Assembly (NCBI GenBank): GCA_000431215.1 | Contig: HF985614.1 | Span: forward strand, 5,995 to 20,348 | Length of the DNA stretch: 14,354 nucleotides | Reading direction: 5' to 3' | Origin: Prevotella sp. CAG:1031 | GTDB taxonomy: Bacteria; Bacteroidota; Bacteroidia; Bacteroidales; Muribaculaceae | Shown here: positions 1-6,756 of the stretch, one piece after another | Numbering within the stretch: position 1 is the first letter of the stretch | How the letters are laid out: each line of letters begins with the position of its first letter | Program-made: the position numbers and the translations under genes | The notes under the pieces: generated by a model | The model's input: only the letters and a program-made list of their open reading frames with translations | What the model was told of the DNA's origin: nothing | Database searches by the model: none

Positions 1-39
1 GAAGAGAGCCTTACGGCCCGGATTTTCGATTTTTTAATA

Positions 40-945
40 TCAGTCGACGACAAAACCGTCTTCGAACCTGACGAGCCGCCCCGAGGGATAGACCCACGTT
101 TCGAAAACAACGCCCGAAGAGCCATTTCCGGCCCGGCGGTCGACGTCGGAGGGAGCGCCGACAGCCAGCCTGACCTGCTCGCGCGTCATTCCGGCAACCA
201 CGCGACCCTCGACGATGTTGCGCCAGGTGGCGTCGTCGATATTGCGCCAGCGCAGGCGCGGGTCGCTGAGGGTCAGCAGTGATTCGAAGCGGCGCGACGT
301 GTGTCCGGCAGCGGGGCCGGGGGTCAGAAGCAACGTGCCGCGCTCGGGGCTGACCCCGTCGGAGGCGGTGAAGCAGAGCCGCAGAGGATAGTCGGCCGTG
401 CCGGGGCAGACGCTGTCGACGCGGATAGCGATATACTTGCGCCCTTTCAGCGGAGCGCCGAGACTGTCGCGCCAGACATCGGTGACGAGCCAGAGTGGCC
501 GCGACATCAGGCGCCGGCGCCCGGCGTCGACAATGTCGAGCTCGACGAGGAAGGGCACCGGCGAGGCGGCGCGCTGTCCGGCGCGGTAAACGAGAGTGTC
601 GCCCCGGTCGTCGGTGAAAAGCTGCTCCACGGCCTGCGAGCCGGTGACGGTGGCTACGCTGCGCTTTCCGGCATAGCGGATAACCGATCCGGCCAGCGGG
701 CGCCCCGGAGCCGATGCGCCAAGCAGCAGGGCAAAGCGTTCGTCGACAACGGCGAAAGCTTTTCCCGGTGCCCAGCGGTCGGCAGGCTCGGCGACAATGT
801 CGTCGAGAAAGGTGGCGTCGGGATCGGCCCGGCGCGCCTCTTCACCGGAGGGCGCCTTTATGCGCGGCGTGCTCTCGACGCCGGTGAAACACGACGTCAG
901 CAGGGCCGAGACTGCGGCGGCAAGCAATGAAGCGGCAATTCTCAT
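40..945 (-). CDS. Lipoprotein with BamE/SmpA-like C-terminal domain
   Basis: 301-residue predicted lipoprotein. I chose the ATG at 945 because it opens directly into a lipoprotein signal peptide (hydrophobic residues 4-16, lipobox LTSC with the lipidated cysteine at residue 19); in-frame upstream codons would bury that signal. Residues 20-240 match no family I recognise. The C-terminal part, about residues 245-301, carries the GMTREQVRLAVGAP motif (252-265) followed by a WVYP...LVRFEDGFV strand pattern. This is typical of the small SmpA/OmlA (BamE) domain found in envelope lipoproteins. Its start overlaps the stop of the prolyl oligopeptidase gene by 4 bp (ATGA), so translation is probably coupled and it is the last gene seen in this operon. 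An envelope role is inferred; the sequence does not show that it is a true Bam-complex subunit, and it is far longer than BamE. Confidence 0.8.
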   Translation of the reverse strand: MRIAASLLAAAVSALLTSCFTGVESTPRIKAPSGEEARRADPDATFLDDIVAEPADRWAPGKAFAVVDERFALLLGASAPGRPLAGSVIRYAGKRSVATVTGSQAVEQLFTDDRGDTLVYRAGQRAASPVPFLVELDIVDAGRRRLMSRPLWLVTDVWRDSLGAPLKGRKYIAIRVDSVCPGTADYPLRLCFTASDGVSPERGTLLLTPGPAAGHTSRRFESLLTLSDPRLRWRNIDDATWRNIVEGRVVAGMTREQVRLAVGAPSDVDRRAGNGSSGVVFETWVYPSGRLVRFEDGFVVD

Positions 946-3092
946 TTGGGATCGTCGAGATGCATGTTCTCGAAGATGAAGGCGTAGATGTCGGCCCACT
1001 CGTCGACAACCTTCGACACGGGTTTTCCGGCGCCATGACCGGCGTTGCTGTCGATTCTGATGAGCTTCGGCTCGAAGCCGGGATCGGCCTCCTGGAGCGT
1101 TGCGGCATACTTGAACGAATGGGCGGGAACGACGCGGTCGTCGTGGTCGGCGGTGGTCACAAGGATAGCGGGATAGACCGCCTTGTCGTTATGGATATTG
1201 TGGAGAGGCGAATAGCCGAGCAGGTATTTGGCCATCTCGGGGCTGTCGTCGCTGCGGCCGTAGTCGGGCGCCCAGTTCCAGCCGATAGTGAAGAGATGGT
1301 AGCGCATCATGTCCATGACGCCGACGCGCGGTATTGCCACAGCGAAGAGGTCGGGACGCAGGTTGACGCAGGCACCGACGAGCAGACCGCCGTTGCTGCC
1401 CCCCTCGATGACGAGTTTGTCGGGACAGGTGTAGCCCTCTTTGATGAGATATTCGGCAGCCGAGATGAAATCGTCGAACACGTTGAGCTTGTTCTGCTTC
1501 GTGCCGGCGAGATGCCATTCCTCACCATACTCGCCACCGCCGCGCAGATTGGCCTGGGCGTAGACGCCGCCGTTCTCGAGCCAGAGCATGCGGGCCGGCG
1601 AGAAACCGGGGTTGAGCGACACGTTGAAGCCGCCGTAGCCGTAGAGATAGACGGGATTCTGACCGTTCAGCTCGATGCCTTTCTTATGGGTTATGAACAT
1701 CGGAATCTTCGTGCCGTCTTTCGAGGGATAGAAAACCTGGGTTGTCACATAGTCGTCGGGGTTGACGCCCTTGATGTCGGGACGGCTTACCAGTTCCGAC
1801 TTGCCTTTGTCGAGGTTATAGGAGTAGATGCTCGACGGTTCGTTGAAAGAGGTGAAGCTGTAGAAGACATCCTTGCTCTTCGGAGAGGCCGACACTCCGG
1901 CATATCCGAGACCGGGAAGATCGAGCTTGCCGATGACTTTTCCGTCGAGACCGGCGATATCGATATGGCTGACGGCATCCTGCTCGTAGGTCAGCAGAAG
2001 GCGGTCAGGGCCGGCGAAGGCCACGCCTGTCAGCACGCCCTCTTTCTCGGGCACAAGCTCCTGCCAGTTCTCGCGGGCCGGATTGTTGGCGTCGGCCGTC
2101 ATAAGGCGGTTGCGGCGGGCGCCATAGTTCGTCAGAAGATAGATTTTGTCGCCGACGGCGTCGACTACCATAGTCTCATAGTCCTGCTTAGGGTCGAGGG
2201 TGACGAATTCAAGCGGTTCCTTGCCGAGGCGCGCCATCTTCAGGGCATTGCCGAGCCCTTCGCCCGATTCGGTCACGAAAAGGAGCTCGCTGTTGCGGTC
2301 GGGAACCTGGGCTGTGTGGAAGTGGAGCGGGTTGGCCGGATCTTCATAGATGAGCTTGTCGGAGGCCTGCGGCGTTCCGAGACGGTGGTAGTAGATACGG
2401 TGGTTGGTGTTGGCGTTCGAGAATTCCTTTCCCTGGCCGGGGCGCTCATAGGCGCTGTAGAAGAATCCGTCGTTGCCGTGCCATACGCCGTCGGTGAACT
2501 TCGCCCACTCGATATGGTCTTTTAGCAGCTTGCGGCTCTTGGTGTCCATAACGAAAATCTCGACCCAGTCAGAGCCGTTGCGGCTGACGGTATAGGCCGT
2601 GTAGCATCCGTCGGGGCTCTGGGTCACCCCTTTGAGGGCAGCCGTTCCCTCAGCCGAGAGTTTGTTGGGATCGATGAACACCTCGCGCTTGCGGTCGGTC
2701 GGGCGCTTCATGCGGTAGAGCACGCTCTGGTTCTGGGTTCCGTCGTTGTCGTAGATGTAATACATTCCGTCGTTGCCGCGGAAAGGCAGCCCGCTGCGGC
2801 GGTAGTTGTAGAGCTCGCCGAGGCGCTCTTTCATGCGGGCGCGGGCGGGGATATTGTCGAGATATTTACGCGTCAGGGCGTTCTCTTCCTTAACCCACTG
2901 CAGAGTTGCGGCAGCGGTGTCGTTTTCGAGAGGACGGTAGGGGTCGGCGAGCTTTATGCCGAAATAGTTGTCGACGGTCTGCGACGTCGGCGCCTTCGGA
3001 TAGACGAACTGGGCCTTGCGGCGCGGAACGCGGGCATCGGCCCCGGAAGCGATGATTGCAGTCATGGCCACGATTGTTATGAATTTCTTCAT
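942..3092 (-). CDS. Secreted prolyl oligopeptidase, family S9A
   Basis: 716-residue serine peptidase expected to cut short peptides after proline. An N-terminal signal peptide (MKKF, hydrophobic 5-17, likely signal peptidase I site after SGADA at residue 20) places it in the periplasm. Residues about 25-450 fit the N-terminal strand plus seven-bladed propeller; about 450-716 form the alpha/beta-hydrolase domain. The catalytic triad is visible: Ser566 in GGSNGG, Asp651 in TADHDDRVVP and His686 in NAGHGAGK. YGYGGFN (484-490) supplies the oxyanion tyrosine, and Arg653 matches the substrate-binding arginine of the family. Length agrees with known enzymes of about 700 residues. It lies 23 bp after the thioesterase gene and overlaps the following lipoprotein gene by ATGA. 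All catalytic residues are present, so I expect an active enzyme. Confidence 0.95.
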   Translation of the reverse strand: MKKFITIVAMTAIIASGADARVPRRKAQFVYPKAPTSQTVDNYFGIKLADPYRPLENDTAAATLQWVKEENALTRKYLDNIPARARMKERLGELYNYRRSGLPFRGNDGMYYIYDNDGTQNQSVLYRMKRPTDRKREVFIDPNKLSAEGTAALKGVTQSPDGCYTAYTVSRNGSDWVEIFVMDTKSRKLLKDHIEWAKFTDGVWHGNDGFFYSAYERPGQGKEFSNANTNHRIYYHRLGTPQASDKLIYEDPANPLHFHTAQVPDRNSELLFVTESGEGLGNALKMARLGKEPLEFVTLDPKQDYETMVVDAVGDKIYLLTNYGARRNRLMTADANNPARENWQELVPEKEGVLTGVAFAGPDRLLLTYEQDAVSHIDIAGLDGKVIGKLDLPGLGYAGVSASPKSKDVFYSFTSFNEPSSIYSYNLDKGKSELVSRPDIKGVNPDDYVTTQVFYPSKDGTKIPMFITHKKGIELNGQNPVYLYGYGGFNVSLNPGFSPARMLWLENGGVYAQANLRGGGEYGEEWHLAGTKQNKLNVFDDFISAAEYLIKEGYTCPDKLVIEGGSNGGLLVGACVNLRPDLFAVAIPRVGVMDMMRYHLFTIGWNWAPDYGRSDDSPEMAKYLLGYSPLHNIHNDKAVYPAILVTTADHDDRVVPAHSFKYAATLQEADPGFEPKLIRIDSNAGHGAGKPVSKVVDEWADIYAFIFENMHLDDPK

Positions 3093-3115
3093 TGTCGATG
3101 GTATTTGATTAAAGG

Positions 3116-3583
3116 TTAGATATTGTCGAACTCTCGGATGGCGGCGACATAGACGGGGTCGAGCGGCGCGCCGGTGGCCGTGGCCGGATCGAATCCGGCC
3201 AGCACGGTTGTGCAGCGCGCCTTCAGATGACCCGTGGCGATGTCGACGATGCGCTGGTCCATTGTTATCGAGCGGTTTCCGATACGGGCCACGCGGGTGA
3301 ACATCTCGACGCTGTCGTTGAAATATGTCGGTTCGAAAAGGTCGCAGTTGACGTTGACGACCACAATCGGTATATGCCGGAAATCGACATCTGGAAGCGC
3401 CGCCTCGAAATAGCGGGTCTTGCCCATGTCGAAAAGGGTTATGTAGACACTGTTGTTGACATGGCCGAGCATATCGATATCGTTGAAGCGGAACTGAACG
3501 GGCAGATAATGCCGGAAAACGGCCGCTTCGGCGGGGATGCGCGGGTTGCTGGTTGCAGGATGGGATATGGTACGGGGTTCCAT
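3116..3583 (-). CDS. Acyl-CoA thioesterase, 4HBT hotdog fold (YbgC/FadM-like)
   Basis: 155-residue single-domain hotdog protein, probably a cytoplasmic acyl-CoA thioester hydrolase. The 4HBT signature DIDMLGHVNNSVYITLFD lies at residues 35-52; Asp35 or Asp37 and the GHVNN segment correspond to the catalytic helix of the YbgC/FadM group. A beta-sheet region with IVVVNVNCDLFEPTYFNDSV follows and is typical of the family. The start is the ATG directly abutting the TGA of the DUF721 gene (no intervening base), which argues for coupled translation. The first 22 residues are polar and absent from many relatives, so a later start is possible, but no internal ATG precedes the domain. Substrate cannot be told from sequence. 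Confidence 0.9.
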   Translation of the reverse strand: MEPRTISHPATSNPRIPAEAAVFRHYLPVQFRFNDIDMLGHVNNSVYITLFDMGKTRYFEAALPDVDFRHIPIVVVNVNCDLFEPTYFNDSVEMFTRVARIGNRSITMDQRIVDIATGHLKARCTTVLAGFDPATATGAPLDPVYVAAIREFDNI

Positions 3584-3877
3584 TCAGTGGAATTTTATGT
3601 CGGTTATGACGGTGGAGCCGACAGCCTTGTTAAGGGCTTCGACGAGCGCCGTGCGGTTGAACGACAGCTCGTTTTTCACCACCGCCGAGGTCAGGTAAAC
3701 ATGGAAAATATGGTTCGAGTCGACGTAGCGGCGCGTTGTCATGCGGTTGATGGCCTGACCGACGACGTCGGGCCAGAGCGACGAGAGGCGGTAGGCATTG
3801 AAATCGTCGGCCTGTCCGGTCATATTGATGGCCTCGTCGATAATCTGGCCGAGACTTTTGGCTTCGCTGCGTTTCAT
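3584..3877 (-). CDS. DUF721 domain protein (DciA-like)
   Basis: 97-residue cytoplasmic protein made almost entirely of a DUF721 domain. Recognisable parts are the N-terminal helix (LGQIIDEAINMTG), the core SSLWPDVVGQAINRMTTRR at about 32-50 and the strand-helix LTSAVVKNELSFNRTALVEALN at about 62-83. DUF721 defines DciA, the loader for the replicative helicase in bacteria that lack DnaC. Short stand-alone DUF721 proteins next to recF are common in Bacteroidota. It overlaps the recF stop by 4 bp (ATGA) and its TGA touches the thioesterase ATG. A role in replication or repair fits the recF pairing, but the helicase-loading function is inferred from the family, not visible here. Confidence 0.85.
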   Translation of the reverse strand: MKRSEAKSLGQIIDEAINMTGQADDFNAYRLSSLWPDVVGQAINRMTTRRYVDSNHIFHVYLTSAVVKNELSFNRTALVEALNKAVGSTVITDIKFH

Positions 3878-4971
3878 AGGGCGAGGGGCATGAATTCTCC
3901 GGCGGCGACGTTCCAGAGGCGCGGCTCGCCTCCGGCACGGGCTATGATTGAGTCGAGGTTGACGCGGTTTGTGTCAGTCACGAAGATCTGTCCGTATGAA
4001 CCGTCGGCCACGAGATTCATTATGCGGCTGACGCGGTCGGCGTCGAGTTTGTCAAAGATGTCGTCGAGCAGCAGCATGGGCTTCATACCGGCGATGTCGC
4101 CGAGGAACTTCCACTGGGCCAGCCGGAGGGCCACGGTGAAGGTCTTGCACTGCCCCTGACTCCCTGTGCGGCGCATCGGCAGTCCGTCGAGACTCATGTC
4201 GATATCGTCGCGGTGGACGCCCGAGGTCGTGAAGCCGACAGCGGCATCGTGGAGCCGCTCACGGTCGAAGATGTCGGTCATCGACGAGCCGTTGAGCGCG
4301 CTCTCGTAGGTCAGCAGAGGCGCTTCGTCGGTTCCGGCCACGGCGCCATAGAATGCGCCGAACAGCTGCTGCAGGCCATCGATCCAGGCGGCGCGGCGCG
4401 CATGGATGACCCGTGCGGTGGCGTCCATTGTCATTTCGAGCACCTCGAAGAGGGCGCGGTCGCCCGAGCGGTCGCGCAGCAGTCGGTTGCGCTGGGCCAA
4501 CGCGTTGTTGTAGCGTGTCAGGGCGTCGAGATAAGCAGCGTCGCCCTGACTGATGACCATGTCCATCCAGCGGCGACGTTCCTCGCCCGACCCCTGAATC
4601 AGGGCGATGTCTGACGGAGCAGCCATTACCAGCGGGAAGCGGCCGATATGCTCGCTCAGGCGCGCATATTCCTTGCCGCCGCGCTTGAGACTCTTCCGGC
4701 GCCCGCGCGCCATTCCGAGCGACAGCTCTTCGTCGGCTCCGCGACGGATATAACGGGCATGAGCCAGGGCGAAATCCTCGCCCCGGCGAATCAGAAGGCT
4801 GTCGCCGACGCCCGTGAAGCTACGGCAGAAGCTCAGATAGTGGATGGCGTCGAGCAGATTGCTCTTGCCCTGGCCGTTGTTGCCGACGAAACAGTTTATG
4901 CCGGCAGAGAACTCCAGCGACGCGTGGCCGATATTCTTGAAGTTTGTAAGCTCGAGGCCCAGCAGCTGCAT
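3874..4971 (-). CDS. recF: DNA replication and repair protein RecF
   Basis: 365-residue SMC-like ATPase that binds single-strand gaps and helps RecR/RecO load RecA. It begins with the RecF-type strand MQLLGLELTNFKNI. The Walker A motif GNNGQGKS is at residues 30-37, an ABC-type signature region SQGQCKTFTVALRLA at 271-285, and Walker B LLLDDIFDKLD at 300-310. Length matches the family (about 360-370). The start is the ATG at 4971, 10 bp after the frr stop. Its TGA overlaps the next gene's ATG. In many bacteria recF sits beside dnaA/dnaN; here it is inside the pyrH-frr transcription unit, paired with DUF721. Confidence 0.96.
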   Translation of the reverse strand: MQLLGLELTNFKNIGHASLEFSAGINCFVGNNGQGKSNLLDAIHYLSFCRSFTGVGDSLLIRRGEDFALAHARYIRRGADEELSLGMARGRRKSLKRGGKEYARLSEHIGRFPLVMAAPSDIALIQGSGEERRRWMDMVISQGDAAYLDALTRYNNALAQRNRLLRDRSGDRALFEVLEMTMDATARVIHARRAAWIDGLQQLFGAFYGAVAGTDEAPLLTYESALNGSSMTDIFDRERLHDAAVGFTTSGVHRDDIDMSLDGLPMRRTGSQGQCKTFTVALRLAQWKFLGDIAGMKPMLLLDDIFDKLDADRVSRIMNLVADGSYGQIFVTDTNRVNLDSIIARAGGEPRLWNVAAGEFMPLAL

Positions 4972-4981
4972 CAGCCCCGGC

Positions 4982-5542
4982 TTAGACAGTCAGAATTTCT
5001 TTCTCCTTGGCGGCGAAAACTTCGTCGATGCGCTTCGAGAAGCGGTCGTAGGCTTTCTGCACCTGAGCCTCGCCGTCTTTCGACACATCTTCGCTCATGC
5101 CGTTCTTGACAGCTTTCTTCAGACCTTCGATAGCATCGCGGCGGGCGTTGCGGATGCTGACCTTGGCCTGCTCGGCCTCGGCTTTCGACTGCTTGACGAG
5201 CATCTTGCGGCGCTCTTCGGTCAGCGGCGGAATGGCCAGACGGATAACTTCACCGTTGTTCTCGGGAGTGATGCCGATCTCGCTGTCGAGGATAGCCTTC
5301 TCGATAACCTTGAACATCGGTTTTTCCCAGGGGGTTATGACGATTGTGCGGGCGTCGGGCACGCTGATGTTGGCAACATTGCTCAGGGGCACGCGACTGC
5401 CGTAGTAGTCGACGCGTATGCCGTCGAGAATCTTCGGATTGGCCTTGCCGGCGCGGATATGGGCCAGCGCTTCCTCGAGATAGCTGACAGCCAGCTCCAT
5501 CTTCTCATTGGCGGGATTGAGATAATCTTTGATTTCGCTCAT
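4982..5542 (-). CDS. frr: Ribosome recycling factor
   Basis: 186-residue protein that, with EF-G, splits the post-termination ribosome. The family length is about 185, which fixes the start at the ATG at 5542 (MSEIKDYL); longer in-frame readings add non-homologous sequence running back into pyrH. Domain I is the three-helix bundle (about 1-28 and 104-186); domain II (about 30-103) contains the signature RAGKANPKILDGIRVDYYG and the ANISVPDARTIVITPWE strands. The hinge region and the C-terminal helix with YDRFSKRIDEV are intact. It lies 19 bp downstream of pyrH, the very common bacterial pyrH-frr order, and 10 bp before recF. Confidence 0.97.
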   Translation of the reverse strand: MSEIKDYLNPANEKMELAVSYLEEALAHIRAGKANPKILDGIRVDYYGSRVPLSNVANISVPDARTIVITPWEKPMFKVIEKAILDSEIGITPENNGEVIRLAIPPLTEERRKMLVKQSKAEAEQAKVSIRNARRDAIEGLKKAVKNGMSEDVSKDGEAQVQKAYDRFSKRIDEVFAAKEKEILTV

Positions 5543-5561
5543 AATTATTATGGTTTTAGGT

Positions 5562-6278
5562 TTAATGCGTTGTGACTGTTGTGCCGACAGGCTCGCCGGC
5601 CACAACCTTGGCGAGGTTGCCGGGGGTGTCCATGTCGAAGACAACGACCGGCATACCGTTTTCCTTGGCCAGCGCCGTGGCGGTCAGATCCATCACCTTA
5701 AGGCCGCGGGCAAGCACCTCGTCGTAGGTTATGGTGTCGAACTTCGTCGCCGTCGGATCTTTCTCGGGGTCGGCGGTATAGATGCCGTCGACGCGGGTTC
5801 CCTTGAGCATGACGTCGGCCTTGACCTCGATAGCACGCAGGGCACTGCCGGTGTCGGTAGTGAAATAGGGATTGCCGGTTCCGCCGGCTATGATGGTCAC
5901 CACGCCGTTCTCGAGACTCTCGATGGCGCGGCGGCTCGAATAGTAGTCGCCAATAGGATACATATTCAGGGCCGTGAACACGGCCGACTTACGGCCTATG
6001 GCCTCGAGGACGCTGTTGAGAGCCAGCGAGTTGATGACCGTAGCGAGCATCCCCATCTGATCCCCCTTGACGCGGTCGAATCCTTTGGCGGCGCCGCTGA
6101 GACCGCGGAAAATATTGCCGCCGCCGATGACGATGGCGATCTGAACCCCCTCGGCGGCGAGAGCGTCGATCTGACGGGCGTAAGCGGCGAGGCGTTCCGA
6201 ATCGATGCCGTGGCCCTGGCCGCCGGCCAGCGACTCACCGCTAAGCTTGAGAAGTATGCGTTTATAAACAGATTTCAT
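5562..6278 (-). CDS. pyrH: UMP kinase
   Basis: 238-residue amino-acid-kinase-fold enzyme that phosphorylates UMP to UDP in pyrimidine nucleotide synthesis. It is cytoplasmic and hexameric in this family. The start at 6278 (MKSVYKRILLKLSGESL) matches other PyrH proteins; an in-frame ATG 33 bp upstream would add 11 unrelated residues. Seen motifs: KLSGES at 11-16, IGGGNIFRG at 51-59, GGTGNPYFTTDTGSALRA at 132-149 and the ATP-side ADVMLKGTRVDGIYTADP at 154-171. It is the first gene of the seven-gene minus-strand run. A TATCTTTG box lies 20 bp upstream of the start codon and probably drives the operon. Confidence 0.97.
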   Translation of the reverse strand: MKSVYKRILLKLSGESLAGGQGHGIDSERLAAYARQIDALAAEGVQIAIVIGGGNIFRGLSGAAKGFDRVKGDQMGMLATVINSLALNSVLEAIGRKSAVFTALNMYPIGDYYSSRRAIESLENGVVTIIAGGTGNPYFTTDTGSALRAIEVKADVMLKGTRVDGIYTADPEKDPTATKFDTITYDEVLARGLKVMDLTATALAKENGMPVVVFDMDTPGNLAKVVAGEPVGTTVTTH

Positions 6279-6298
6279 AACTCTTCGGGTATTTTCGA

Positions 6299-6306
6299 CA
6301 AAGATA
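6299..6306 (-). promoter_or_regulatory. Bacteroidota -7 promoter box for the pyrH operon
   Basis: Read on the minus strand this is TATCTTTG, a full match to the Bacteroidota -7 consensus TAnnTTTG. It ends 20 bp before the pyrH ATG, which would give a leader of roughly 15 nt. A clear TTTG -33 box at the usual spacing is not seen, only T-rich sequence near 6320-6324, so the assignment rests on the -7 element and its position. Confidence 0.55.
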
Positions 6307-6354
6307 AACAAAAAACGCGAAAAACCATCGCGCCGGCTCCGTCAGCCCTGCCTT

Positions 6355-6387
6355 ATAAGATTTATACGACTGATAAGATTTATAAAT
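6355..6387. repeat. Direct repeat of a 12-mer plus AT palindrome upstream of pyrH
   Basis: ATAAGATTTATA occurs exactly at 6355-6366 and again at 6373-6384 (18-bp period). The second copy runs into the perfect palindrome ATTTATAAAT at 6378-6387. The site lies between the stop of the small reading frame (6409-6411) and the pyrH -7 box (6299-6306), about 50-80 bp upstream of that box. It could be an operator, an UP-like AT-rich element or part of a weak terminator. The sequence alone does not decide. Confidence 0.6.
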
Positions 6388-6408
6388 TTTATATTTATAC
6401 CTGTTGAT

Positions 6409-6588
6409 TTACAAATAAAAAAGCTGTTCGGAAGATTTTATTCTTCGGAATTGTTCTCTGGCTTCGTAATCGGCAAGCGCCTGACGGGCAGACACGATAC
6501 GCGGCTTGCCGTTTTCGTCGGCAAAAACCATATCCTGGCCCAGAGCCGCCTTGCGGCGCAAGAGATCCTCGAATTTCTTCTTGCTCAG
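6409..6588 (-). CDS. Small protein-like reading frame with displaced start codon
   Basis: I do not recognise this gene. A 59-codon open frame ends at TAA (6409-6411) and reads like a genuine small charged protein: it opens LSKKKFEDLLRRKAALGQ, has a central VFADENGKPRIVSARQAL and ends in KSSEQLFYL. The only upstream ATG close by (6590-6592) is one base out of phase; dropping a single T at 6589 would join it to the frame as MLSKKKFEDLL. As it stands the first in-frame codon options are CTG (6588), TTG (6561) and an internal ATG at 6531. The competing ATG frame gives a proline/glycine/arginine-rich, non-globular product. A TAATTTTG box at 6600-6607 sits just upstream. Possibilities are a frameshifted pseudogene, an indel in the assembly, or a non-ATG start. 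Confidence concerns the frame being biologically meaningful. Confidence 0.4.
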   Translation of the reverse strand: MSKKKFEDLLRRKAALGQDMVFADENGKPRIVSARQALADYEAREQFRRIKSSEQLFYL

Positions 6589-6599
6589 ACATGATCACG

Positions 6600-6607
6600 C
6601 AAAATTA
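6600..6607 (-). promoter_or_regulatory. Possible -7 promoter box for the small reading frame
   Basis: On the minus strand this reads TAATTTTG followed by C, fitting TAnnTTTG. It lies only 7 bp before the ATG at 6592, so a transcript from it would be almost leaderless. No TTTG occurs at the expected -33 spacing; one at 6619-6622 is too close. Confidence 0.4.
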
Positions 6608-6638
6608 TATTTCCGAAGCAAATTGCCGGGCCCGGGGG

Positions 6639-6719
6639 GTAGGGACGCGATTCATCGCGTCCGTCAAGTCAATGGCAATCAGAGCGTTGCAACACAACGT
6701 GCCGAAGGCACGTCCCTAC
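6639..6719. repeat. 81-bp nested inverted-repeat element (probable dispersed REP/MITE-like repeat)
   Basis: The element is bounded by perfect 9-bp inverted ends, GTAGGGACG (6639-6647) and CGTCCCTAC (6711-6719). Inside are two tight hairpins: GGACGCGA/TCGCGTCC with a 4-base loop (6643-6662) and ACGTGCC/GGCACGT with a 3-base loop (6697-6713). The palindrome GTTGCAAC lies at 6686-6693. It contains no coding frame. The architecture, and the GTAGGGACG...CGTCCCTAC ends in particular, resemble short non-coding repeats I know to occur in many copies in bacterial genomes, but only one copy is in this window. It lies 37 bp past the stop of the GlmU-like gene and could also slow or end transcription, though it lacks a T-run. 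Confidence 0.65.
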
Positions 6720-6756
6720 GTCAGGGCGATTTTGACTTAATAAAAGGCGCGGGGGC

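Noticed and set aside
1..39. Possible terminator hairpin after the lipoprotein gene (GGGCC, GTAA loop, GGCTC on the minus strand)
   Set aside because: Only five pairs with one G-T wobble, and no T-run after it. The window edge prevents a judgement.
927..2525. 532-codon open frame on the plus strand opposite the prolyl oligopeptidase gene
   Set aside because: The minus-strand protein has an intact signal peptide and catalytic triad. The plus-strand product is a low-quality V/G/E/A/D-rich mirror, as expected antisense to a GC-rich gene.
6395..6598. 67-codon minus-strand frame with the ATG at 6592
   Set aside because: Its product is P/G/R-rich with no protein-like pattern. The neighbouring frame ending at 6409 is clearly more protein-like, so that one was reported.
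6626..6639. CCGGGCCCGG palindrome with a G-run beside the 81-bp repeat
   Set aside because: Low-complexity GC sequence; no independent sign of function beyond adjoining the repeat.
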